64,000 nucleotides of DNA from Arthrobacter sp. 9AX. Its GTDB lineage: Bacteria; Actinomycetota; Actinomycetes; Actinomycetales; Micrococcaceae. The stretch is taken from the NCBI RefSeq assembly GCF_902506095.1, contig NZ_LR733293.1:831502-895501 (forward strand), written 5' to 3'. The notes beneath the pieces were generated by a model. It saw only the letters and a list, made by a program, of their open reading frames with translations. It was not told where the DNA came from and searched no databases. Positions 29,702 through 36,159 of this stretch are shown here, piece after piece (the first letter of the stretch is position 1; the number at the start of each line of letters is the position of its first letter). Both the position numbers and the translations under genes were made by a program.

Positions 29702-30262
29702 ATGGATGTTGTGGACATACTTGCGGGAGTCAGCAGCGATTGGCTCAAACACCTGACGTGGATCGTGGCACTGGCTTTCGCGGCGGTGGTACTCCTGCTG
29801 CGGCGCCCCTGGCGTCCGGATCAGGCCCTGCTCGCAGGCTTCCACGTCTTTATTGCCGCCAGCCTGGCTGCCGGTATTTACGTACTGAACCATTTGGGCG
29901 AAGGCCGCTGGGGCGGCGACAAGGAACCCAAGCTGGATCCGCCGTCGTTCTCCGAAACGCCCATGGTGGGACAGTTCCTGGAACCGCTGGACGGGGCGCT
30001 CAGCGGTATGGCCGACGTTGTCAATGAGTTGGGCGACTTCCGTGCTGCCTTCCCGGTGGCGCTGGACTTTTTTGTTGCGGCCGGCTGGGCCCTTGCGGCC
30101 GCGGTTCCGGCCGGGCTGTGCGTCCTTGTCGGCAACGCCTGGGAAAACAAGCGCAGGAGGGCAGAGTCTGCCGCCGCGGTAAAGGAGCTTGCACGGCTGC
30201 GGGCGGAGCTCGAGAGCGTGAAGCAGCATGTTGGCTATGGGTCCGGGGCCGACATTATCTGA
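29702..30262 (+). CDS. Hypothetical membrane protein
   Basis: 186 residues, not recognised. Two or three membrane segments are seen (residues ~18-35, ~42-62 and ~118-145) with a charged, possibly extracytoplasmic loop between the second and third (LNHLGEGRWGGDKEPKLDPPSFSE) and a helical, coiled-coil-like tail (KRRRAESAAAVKELARLRAELESVKQH). No Shine-Dalgarno precedes the ATG. The tail suggests oligomerisation. It lies 113 nt upstream of ppc on the same strand. Confidence 0.6.
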   Translation: MDVVDILAGVSSDWLKHLTWIVALAFAAVVLLLRRPWRPDQALLAGFHVFIAASLAAGIYVLNHLGEGRWGGDKEPKLDPPSFSETPMVGQFLEPLDGALSGMADVVNELGDFRAAFPVALDFFVAAGWALAAAVPAGLCVLVGNAWENKRRRAESAAAVKELARLRAELESVKQHVGYGSGADII

Positions 30263-30374
30263 GACGGATTCCCGTGAGGTGCCGCACTCCGGGTAGCATC
30301 TTTAGCTAGTAACGTGGCTCACAGTATCCAGCGCAGTGTACGAGCCAAGTCCGAACCCTCGAAAGATAGCTTCC

Positions 30375-33197
30375 ATGGCTCACACTGCAGCACATCCCGA
30401 AACAGACCTGGCCTCCGAACTGAGGGCAGACGTCCGCCGTGTTTCCACCCTCCTGGGCGAATCCCTGGTGCGCCAGCATGGCCCTGAGCTCCTGGACCTG
30501 GTGGAACAGGTGCGCCTCCTCACCAAGGAATCCAAGGAAGCCGCACGCGGCGGCGCCGATGCCACCGGGCCGTGGAGCGCGCACGACGTCGTCGCCCAGG
30601 TCCGCGAACTCCTCGGCTCCCTGCCCATCGAGCAGGCCACGGACCTGGTGCGTGCCTTCGCTTTCTACTTCCACCTCGCTAATGCCGCCGAGCAGGTCCA
30701 CCGGGTGCGCGGCCTGCGGACCCGTGCGGAGAAGGACGGCTGGCTGGCGAAAACCGTCAACGAGATTGCCCGGCAGGCAGGGCCCGGCGTCCTCCAGGAG
30801 GTGGTCAACGGGCTGGATGTCCGCCCCATTTTCACGGCCCACCCCACCGAGGCCTCGCGCCGTTCCGTGCTGGACAAGATCCGCAAGCTCTCCGACGTCC
30901 TGGCCCAGACCACGGCCGAGGGCACCACGGCACGCCGCCGCCAGGACCGCCAGCTGGCTGAAATCATCGACCAGATGTGGCAGACCGATGAGCTCCGCCA
31001 GGTCCGGCCCACCCCCGTGGACGAAGCCCGCAACGCCATCTACTACCTGGGCGGCATCCTCACCGACGCCATGCCCGAGATGCTGGCTGAATTCTCCGAA
31101 CTGCTGGGCGAACACGGCGTCAGCCTTGCGTCCAAGGAAGCTCCCATCCGCTTCGGCTCCTGGATCGGCGGTGACCGCGACGGCAACCCCAACGTCACCG
31201 CCGCCGTTACCCGCGAAATCCTGCAGATCCAGAACCAGCATGCCGTCCGGATCAGCATCGCCATGATCGACGAACTGATCTCCATCCTCTCCAACTCCAC
31301 CACGCTCGCGGGGGCGGACAAGCAGCTGCTCGAATCCATCGACGCGGACCTGAAGAAGCTGCCCGGCCTGGACCGCCGGGTCCTCGAGCTGAACGCGCAG
31401 GAGCCCTACCGGCTGAAGCTGACCTGCATCAAGGCCAAGCTCATCAACACCGGCAAGCGCGTCGCGGCGAACTCGAACCACGAGCACGGCCGTGACTACA
31501 GCGGAACCGACGAACTACTGGCGGACCTCGAACTGCTGGAACTTTCCCTCCGCAACCACTCGGCGTCGCTCGCCGCGGACGGTGCCCTGGCCCGCGTCCG
31601 CCGCGCCATTGCCTCCTTCGGCCTGCACCTGGCCACCCTGGACATCCGCGAACACGCCGACCACCACCACGACGCCGTGGGCCAGCTGATGGACCGGATC
31701 GGCGGCCCCGGCCTCCGCTACGCCGAGCTCAGCCGCGAGGAACGCTTCGAGGTGCTGGGCTCCGAACTGGCCTCCCGCCGCCCGCTGTCCGGCCACCCGA
31801 TCAAGCTCGACGGCGCCGCTGACGGCACGTACGACGTCTTCCGCGAGATCCGCCGCGCCCTGCGCACCTACGGTCCGGACGTCATCGAGACCTACATCAT
31901 CTCCATGACCCGCGGCGCGGACGACGTCCTGGCCGCCGCTGTCCTTGCACGTGAAGCCGGGCTGGTGAACCTCTTTGGCGAAAAGCCGTACGCCAGGATC
32001 GGGTTTGCGCCGCTGCTGGAAACGGTGGAAGAACTCCGCGCCTCCGCCGAGATCGTGGACCGGCTGCTGTCCGACCCCTCCTACCGCGAACTCGTCCGGC
32101 TGCGCGGCGATGTCCAGGAGATCATGCTGGGCTACTCGGACTCCAACAAGGAGTCCGGCGTGATGACCAGCCAGTGGGAGATCCACAAAACCCAGCGCAA
32201 GCTGCGGGACGTGGCGGCCAAGCACGGCGTCCGAGTACGCCTGTTCCATGGCCGCGGCGGTTCCGTGGGCCGCGGCGGCGGACCCACCTATGACGCCATC
32301 CTGGCCCAGCCCAACGGCGTCCTCGAAGGTGAAATCAAGTTCACCGAGCAGGGCGAGGTCATCTCGGACAAGTACTCACTGCCCGAACTGGCCCGCGAAA
32401 ACCTTGAACTGTCCCTCGCCGCCGTGCTGCAGGGTTCGGCCCTGCACCGCGATCCCCGGACCTCTGCGGACCAGCGCGAACGGTACGGGCACGTGATGGA
32501 AACCATCTCCGACGCCGCCTTTGACCGGTACCGGAAGCTGATCGACGATCCTGACCTGCCGGCCTACTTCCTGGCCTCCACCCCGGTGGAACAGCTGGGC
32601 TCACTGAACATCGGCTCCCGGCCCTCCAAGCGGCCGGATTCCGGCGCAGGGCTCGGTGGCCTCCGTGCCATCCCGTGGGTATTCGGCTGGACCCAGTCCC
32701 GCCAGATCGTGCCGGGCTGGTTCGGCGTCGGCTCAGGCCTGAAAGCTGCCCGCGAAGCCGGCAACTCCGCGCAGCTGGTGGAGATGTGGGACAACTGGCA
32801 CTTCTTCCGCTCGGTGCTCTCCAACGTGGAGATGACCCTCGCCAAGACGGACATGGACATCGCCGGATACTACGTGTCCACCCTGGTTCCGGAGGAACTG
32901 CACCGGATCTTCCGGGCCATCCGGGAGGAATACGAACTGACCGTGGCCGAGGTCCAGAACCTGACCGGTGAACGGCTGCTCCTGGAGGCCCAGCCCACAC
33001 TGAAGCGCTCCCTCGAAATCCGCGACCAGTACCTGGACCCGATCAGCTACCTCCAGGTGGAACTGCTGCGCCGCGTCCGTGCTGAAGCTGCCAACAAGGC
33101 CGACGGCATCAGCGGGGCCGAGATCGACGAACGCCTCCAGCGGGCCATGCTGATCACCGTCAACGGCGTGGCAGCCGGCCTCCGCAACACCGGCTAA
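30375..33197 (+). CDS. ppc: Phosphoenolpyruvate carboxylase
   Basis: 940 residues, the usual length. Carboxylates PEP with bicarbonate to oxaloacetate to refill the citric acid cycle. The first active-site motif [17 protein letters not shown] (about residue 152) and the second [23 protein letters not shown] (about residue 623) are intact. The C-terminus ends [14 protein letters not shown], as in active enzymes. ATG 30375 is chosen over the GTG at 30336. Anaplerotic role complements the glyoxylate genes at the left end of the window. Single gene followed by a nested inverted repeat. Confidence 0.96.
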   Translation: MAHTAAHPETDLASELRADVRRVSTLLGESLVRQHGPELLDLVEQVRLLTKESKEAARGGADATGPWSAHDVVAQVRELLGSLPIEQATDLVRAFAFYFHLANAAEQVHRVRGLRTRAEKDGWLAKTVNEIARQAGPGVLQEVVNGLDVRPIFTAHPTEASRRSVLDKIRKLSDVLAQTTAEGTTARRRQDRQLAEIIDQMWQTDELRQVRPTPVDEARNAIYYLGGILTDAMPEMLAEFSELLGEHGVSLASKEAPIRFGSWIGGDRDGNPNVTAAVTREILQIQNQHAVRISIAMIDELISILSNSTTLAGADKQLLESIDADLKKLPGLDRRVLELNAQEPYRLKLTCIKAKLINTGKRVAANSNHEHGRDYSGTDELLADLELLELSLRNHSASLAADGALARVRRAIASFGLHLATLDIREHADHHHDAVGQLMDRIGGPGLRYAELSREERFEVLGSELASRRPLSGHPIKLDGAADGTYDVFREIRRALRTYGPDVIETYIISMTRGADDVLAAAVLAREAGLVNLFGEKPYARIGFAPLLETVEELRASAEIVDRLLSDPSYRELVRLRGDVQEIMLGYSDSNKESGVMTSQWEIHKTQRKLRDVAAKHGVRVRLFHGRGGSVGRGGGPTYDAILAQPNGVLEGEIKFTEQGEVISDKYSLPELARENLELSLAAVLQGSALHRDPRTSADQRERYGHVMETISDAAFDRYRKLIDDPDLPAYFLASTPVEQLGSLNIGSRPSKRPDSGAGLGGLRAIPWVFGWTQSRQIVPGWFGVGSGLKAAREAGNSAQLVEMWDNWHFFRSVLSNVEMTLAKTDMDIAGYYVSTLVPEELHRIFRAIREEYELTVAEVQNLTGERLLLEAQPTLKRSLEIRDQYLDPISYLQVELLRRVRAEAANKADGISGAEIDERLQRAMLITVNGVAAGLRNTG

Positions 33198-33203
33198 CCG
33201 CCA

Positions 33204-33293
33204 ACGCTCTCTCACTTGATGCGGGTTTTCCCTTAACGGTCTCTCACTCAGGAGAGACCGTTAAGCATTTCCCGACATTAAGTGAGAGAGCGT
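33204..33293. repeat. Nested inverted repeat carrying the AAGTGAGAGAGCGT motif
   Basis: Outer arms 33204-33217 and 33280-33293 are a perfect 14-bp inverted pair of AAGTGAGAGAGCGT. Inner arms 33232-33244 and 33253-33265 form a perfect 13-bp stem with an 8-nt loop. The outer motif is the same as at 304-381, 33 kb away, so this is a dispersed repeat. It may also end ppc transcripts. It overlaps a GTG at 33282 and so argues against that start for the next gene. Confidence 0.75.
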
Positions 33294-33311
33294 CTGGGTA
33301 GGGTTGAAGGC

Positions 33312-33617
33312 ATGCCTTCGTTCCAGACCCGCCTGAAGATCACCGGGCTGCGCCCCGGCAACCCGCCCGAAGCCGTGATGGACGCGGCGGTGGAGGCGCT
33401 GGGAACACGGCACCATGTGGAGTCGAACCAGCTGCAGATTGCCGGCGGCGTGCCGCAGCTGAACCTGCGCTTCCTCGTGGACGCAACCGAGTACAGCGGC
33501 GAGAACCGCCAGGCGCATGAATCGGCAGCCATGATGCGCGACGCCGTCGAACGCGTTGCCCTGACCGGCCCGCTGACGGTGCTGAGGCGCAGCCGCGGCC
33601 GCTGGACTCCGGTCTAA
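33312..33617 (+). CDS. Small hypothetical protein
   Basis: 101 residues, not recognised. From ATG 33312 it reads PSFQTRLKITGLRPGNPPEAVMDAAVEALGTRHHVESNQLQIAGGVPQLNLRFLVDATEYSGENRQAHESAAMMRDAV, a mixed alpha/beta protein with no cysteine, signal peptide or membrane segment. It looks like a small ferredoxin-like fold. A longer start at GTG 33282 falls inside a repeat and is unlikely. Confidence 0.65.
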   Translation: MPSFQTRLKITGLRPGNPPEAVMDAAVEALGTRHHVESNQLQIAGGVPQLNLRFLVDATEYSGENRQAHESAAMMRDAVERVALTGPLTVLRRSRGRWTPV

Positions 33618-33621
33618 GTCC

Positions 33622-34245
33622 CTACGCCAGGGGAGGCTCCGGTTCTTCCACCACGGGTGACCGGTCGCCGCGGCGCCGGGTCACAATGATTCCCACGACG
33701 GCGCCGATCACCAGCCCCAGCGCCACCCCGATCAGTGAGCTGGCCCAGAACGGCAGGCGGGTGGCCGAGCCGGTGAAGTAGCCCAGGCCCACCAGCCAGC
33801 ACGCCCAGAGCAGGGCGCCCAGTCCGGCGCACAGGCTAAAGCCCCGGACCGAAACGTTCGCGATCCCGGCAGCGGCCGAGGTGGCCAGCCGGCCTCCCGG
33901 GATGAACCTGGCGCCGATGATGGTGCCGTACGTGGATGAGCGCCCTGCCTTCGCGAGGGCTTCGTGGATTCCCGAGTGGACGCGGCGGCCCCACTTCCAG
34001 CGGTCCAGGACGTGGCTCAGCCGGCGCCGGAACAGCTGGAATACCACCATGTCGCCGGCCCACGAGGCGACGGCAGACAGTGCGGCCACCAGGAATACGT
34101 TGGCGCGGCCGTCCGCGGACAGTGCTCCGCCGGTGATCACCACCATCTCTGACGGGATGGGCGGGAAGATGGCGTCGCCCAGCACGATGGGGATGATCCA
34201 GAAATAGATGGCCGTCCCCCAGCTGTCAGCGCTGCCGATGTCCAT
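33622..34245 (-). CDS. DedA family membrane protein
   Basis: 207 residues from ATG 34245. Several membrane segments and the conserved DedA features are present: FPPIPSEMVVITGGALS, SWAGDMVVFQLFRRRLSHVLDRWKWGRR and the GARFIPGGRLATSAAAGIANV motif with its Arg/Pro/Gly pattern. DedA proteins are polytopic membrane proteins linked to lipid flipping and membrane homeostasis. No clear Shine-Dalgarno is seen; the start may be leaderless. Longer in-frame extension to 34434 is judged unlikely as it is low-complexity. Confidence 0.87.
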   Translation of the reverse strand: MDIGSADSWGTAIYFWIIPIVLGDAIFPPIPSEMVVITGGALSADGRANVFLVAALSAVASWAGDMVVFQLFRRRLSHVLDRWKWGRRVHSGIHEALAKAGRSSTYGTIIGARFIPGGRLATSAAAGIANVSVRGFSLCAGLGALLWACWLVGLGYFTGSATRLPFWASSLIGVALGLVIGAVVGIIVTRRRGDRSPVVEEPEPPLA

Positions 34246-34364
34246 TGCCACAAGGTACCGCAGATTCGTGGGGTTGGAACCGGGGTTAACCACATGGCGG
34301 GCCGCAGCCGGGGCCACCCGCCCGGATTGACCCCCGCATGCGCCTGCGGTGCGTGTGGGCTGCC

Positions 34365-35078
34365 TCAGGGCTGGACGAACTCCGATACCAGCGCGCTGAG
34401 TTGGGCCGACGGCGGGACCCCGAGTTCGTGGCACAACCTGCTGGAGAACATCGAGTAGGCACGGACGGCTGCTGCCCTGTTGCCAGCCGCAAGGTGGGCC
34501 TGGACGAGCAGCAGATGCGCCGATTCCCGCAACGGTTCGATGCTTGCAGCCGCCAAAGCAGCTGCGACGGCCCTTTCCGGTTCTCCGGCCGCGAGCTGCT
34601 GCCGTGCGAGGAGTTCCAGGGCGCCCAGCCGCAGCTGCCGCAACCGCTCCTGCTCGAAAACCACCCAGTCGTCATACCAGCCGGGCAGCAGGTCAGCCCG
34701 GCCCAGGCTTTCCAGGAAGCTGTCCGGCACGTGGGCCTGCGGCTCGGCATGGATCGCAGCCACCTGCCGCTGCAGCGCTCGGACGTCCACCCGGACGGAA
34801 TCCTCGAGCTCCAGCGTGTCCGCCCCGGTATGCAGCAGCTGCGGGAAGTTGTGGGAGATGCACCAGACGCTGGTGCGCAGGTTTCCGGCAGCCTGCGATT
34901 CGCTGCTCTTTGGCCACAGCAGGCCCGCCAGGAAACTCCGGTGCCGGCAACCCAGCAAACCAAGGCATGCAAGAAGGCGTTGCTCCCGGCTGGCCACCGT
35001 CATGGCAGCACTGCCGAGTTGCAACCGCCAGGCCCCCAGCAGACTTAAGTGCCACTCCTGTCCGAGAGTCACCGTCAT
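34365..35078 (-). CDS. SARP/BTAD-type transcriptional regulator
   Basis: 237 residues. The N-terminal ~90 residues form a winged helix of the OmpR/SARP type (WHLSLLGAWRLQL...SREQRLLACLGLLGCRHRSFLAGLLWP...NLRTSVWCI). The rest is a helical BTAD-like domain (LPGWYDDWVVFEQERLRQLRLGALELLARQQLAAGEPERAVAAALAAASIEPLRESAHLLLVQAHLAAGNRAAAVRAYSMFSSRLCHELG). AGAGGGA precedes ATG 35078. SARPs usually activate peptide or secondary-metabolite genes from direct repeats. The position facing the peptide genes suggests it is their regulator. Confidence 0.82.
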   Translation of the reverse strand: MTVTLGQEWHLSLLGAWRLQLGSAAMTVASREQRLLACLGLLGCRHRSFLAGLLWPKSSESQAAGNLRTSVWCISHNFPQLLHTGADTLELEDSVRVDVRALQRQVAAIHAEPQAHVPDSFLESLGRADLLPGWYDDWVVFEQERLRQLRLGALELLARQQLAAGEPERAVAAALAAASIEPLRESAHLLLVQAHLAAGNRAAAVRAYSMFSSRLCHELGVPPSAQLSALVSEFVQP

Positions 35079-35212
35079 GCCAATCCCTCTCAAGCGACCG
35101 GATAACACCGATCCCCCCGACTACCATGGTGGCATCAGGCTCCGTCATGTCAAGGGAATTTAGTAACTGGGCCTACTGAGTTTATATACCGGAATTGGCG
35201 TCCGTATCCCGG

Positions 35213-35416
35213 TCAGGAACCGGTAGTGCTCTTCGCCGTTTCGAGCAGGTCGAGCCAACGCCTGACAGCCTGCAGAATGCCGTCGGCGTCCGCAGCCGTT
35301 TGCACCAGCTGGGTGTCCTGGCCGGAATGGCTGGAGATCAGACGGGCCCGCAGTGGGTGGTCCTGGTTCGGTTCAACCCAGGCCCGGATTACCATCGTGC
35401 CTTCAATGTCCGCCAT
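35213..35416 (-). CDS. Small conserved-looking protein next to the SARP gene
   Basis: 67 residues from ATG 35416 (77 from a TTG at 35446). ADIEGTMVIRAWVEPNQDHPLRARLISSHSGQDTQLVQTAADADGILQAVRRWLDLLE reads as two or three beta strands followed by a helix. No membrane segment or cysteine. Not assigned to a family. It lies on the same strand as and 134 nt upstream of the SARP gene, so it is probably part of the same peptide-cluster unit. Confidence 0.55.
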   Translation of the reverse strand: MADIEGTMVIRAWVEPNQDHPLRARLISSHSGQDTQLVQTAADADGILQAVRRWLDLLETAKSTTGS

Positions 35417-35446
35417 AAAAGAGGCGCCTGCTTTCGTTGTCTGCAA

Positions 35447-35628
35447 TTACCGGTCTTCGAGGAATATTACTGCCCGGTATGACCATCCTAGGCGCAGAAT
35501 ATTTCGTCACCCAACTCAAAGCTGTCAAAGCCGCATTACTGGATAACGGAGAAATAATGCGGCAGTAACGCACCCGCCACGGGCCCCGGCGTTGACTGAT
35601 CGCGAGACGTCGAGAGGGGGTGATTGAG
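35447..35628. promoter_or_regulatory. Divergent control region of the peptide cassette
   Basis: It separates the small minus-strand protein from the peptide genes. It holds two TCAAAG copies 9 bp apart (35516-35521 and 35525-35530) and a perfect 9-bp inverted repeat, GCCGCATTA (35530-35538) with TAATGCGGC (35555-35563). These are candidate activator site and operator/attenuator; the spacing differs from the 11-bp phase usual for SARP sites. Confidence 0.4.
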
Positions 35629-35820
35629 ATGATGAAGGAACTCACCATTCAGGAACTGGAAGGCCAGGCGGTGGAGCTTTTGCCCTCGCGGGAGACACTG
35701 TTCCTGGACGAGAGTTGGGCAGCCGTGTCCGCGACCAATACGTCCGTGGCACTGAATGCTGCATCGCTGTTCTCGCATGCAAACAGCACTGCAGCGCAGT
35801 TCATCGCTATTGTCCAGTAG
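35629..35820 (+). CDS. Precursor-like peptide 1 of a RiPP-like cassette
   Basis: 63 residues, from ATG 35629 with a strong GAGAGGGGG ribosome site 8 nt upstream. The N-terminal half, ELTIQELEGQAVELLPSRET, looks like an acidic, helical leader. The C-terminal half is Ala/Ser/Asn-rich and lacks charge (ATNTSVALNAASLFSHANST, then AAQFIAIVQ). No cysteine. Aligned without gaps to peptide 2: both share VELLPx(R/K)ETLFxD, then N-x-S-x-ALNAAS 15 residues later. This gene pattern (leader + core) is typical of a ribosomally made and processed peptide. Not recognised as a described family. Confidence 0.75.
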   Translation: MMKELTIQELEGQAVELLPSRETLFLDESWAAVSATNTSVALNAASLFSHANSTAAQFIAIVQ

Positions 35821-35877
35821 GTCCGTCCGTGATTCTGATGCCTGACCCGGGAACACCCGGGGGAGAGGTGACGTGCT

Positions 35878-36078
35878 ATGACAGCATCAACCGGGCTATC
35901 ACCGGCGGACCTCGACGCTGAGGTTGTGGAACTGCTTCCCATGAAGGAAACGCTGTTCTTTGACCTCAACGTCTCTCCGGTGATCGCCGTGAACCTGTCA
36001 CTGGCCCTCAATGCGGCCTCGATCGGTTCGGTGGCGGACTCGGCAGCCTTGCAGGAGATCCTGGTTCTGCAGCAGTAG
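35878..36078 (+). CDS. Precursor-like peptide 2 of a RiPP-like cassette
   Basis: 66 residues, ATG 35878 with GGGGAGAGG upstream. LSPADLDAEVVELLPMKETL forms the leader-like half, and VNLSLALNAASIGSVADSAA with ILVLQQ forms the core-like tail. It shares about half its residues with peptide 1, with VELLP, ETLF and ALNAAS conserved in place. No cysteine or C-terminal threonine. Followed at once by a long hairpin, then by the protease/ATPase gene. The duplicated peptides with different tails suggest diversification of the product. Confidence 0.75.
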   Translation: MTASTGLSPADLDAEVVELLPMKETLFFDLNVSPVIAVNLSLALNAASIGSVADSAALQEILVLQQ

Positions 36079-36096
36079 GTCTGCCCCTTACCCAGT

Positions 36097-36126
36097 GGGC
36101 ATGCCCCAGGGACCTGGGGCATGCCC
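36097..36126 (+). terminator. Near-perfect 30-nt palindrome after the peptide genes
   Basis: Arms 36097-36110 and 36113-36126 pair perfectly (14 bp, GGGCATGCCCCAGG with CCTGGGGCATGCCC). It begins 19 nt after the peptide-2 stop. No T-run follows, so it may attenuate rather than end transcription. It includes ATG 36121, one possible start of the next gene. Confidence 0.55.
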
Positions 36127-36159
36127 ATCGTCCTATTCGCTCGATCCTTTGGCGGGCAA

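Noticed and set aside
33282..33311. Upstream GTG start for the 101-residue protein
   Set aside because: It lies inside the AAGTGAGAGAGCGT repeat arm; the ATG at 33312 is more credible.
34286..34972. Alternative minus-strand ORF of 228 codons in the SARP region
   Set aside because: Overlaps the SARP frame; Trp/Ser/Arg-rich composition without domain pattern.
35629..36078. Lanthipeptide, sactipeptide or daptide precursor
   Set aside because: No cysteine for lanthionine or sactionine links, no modification enzymes nearby, and tails do not end in threonine as daptide precursors do. A RiPP-like label is kept only as an analogy.
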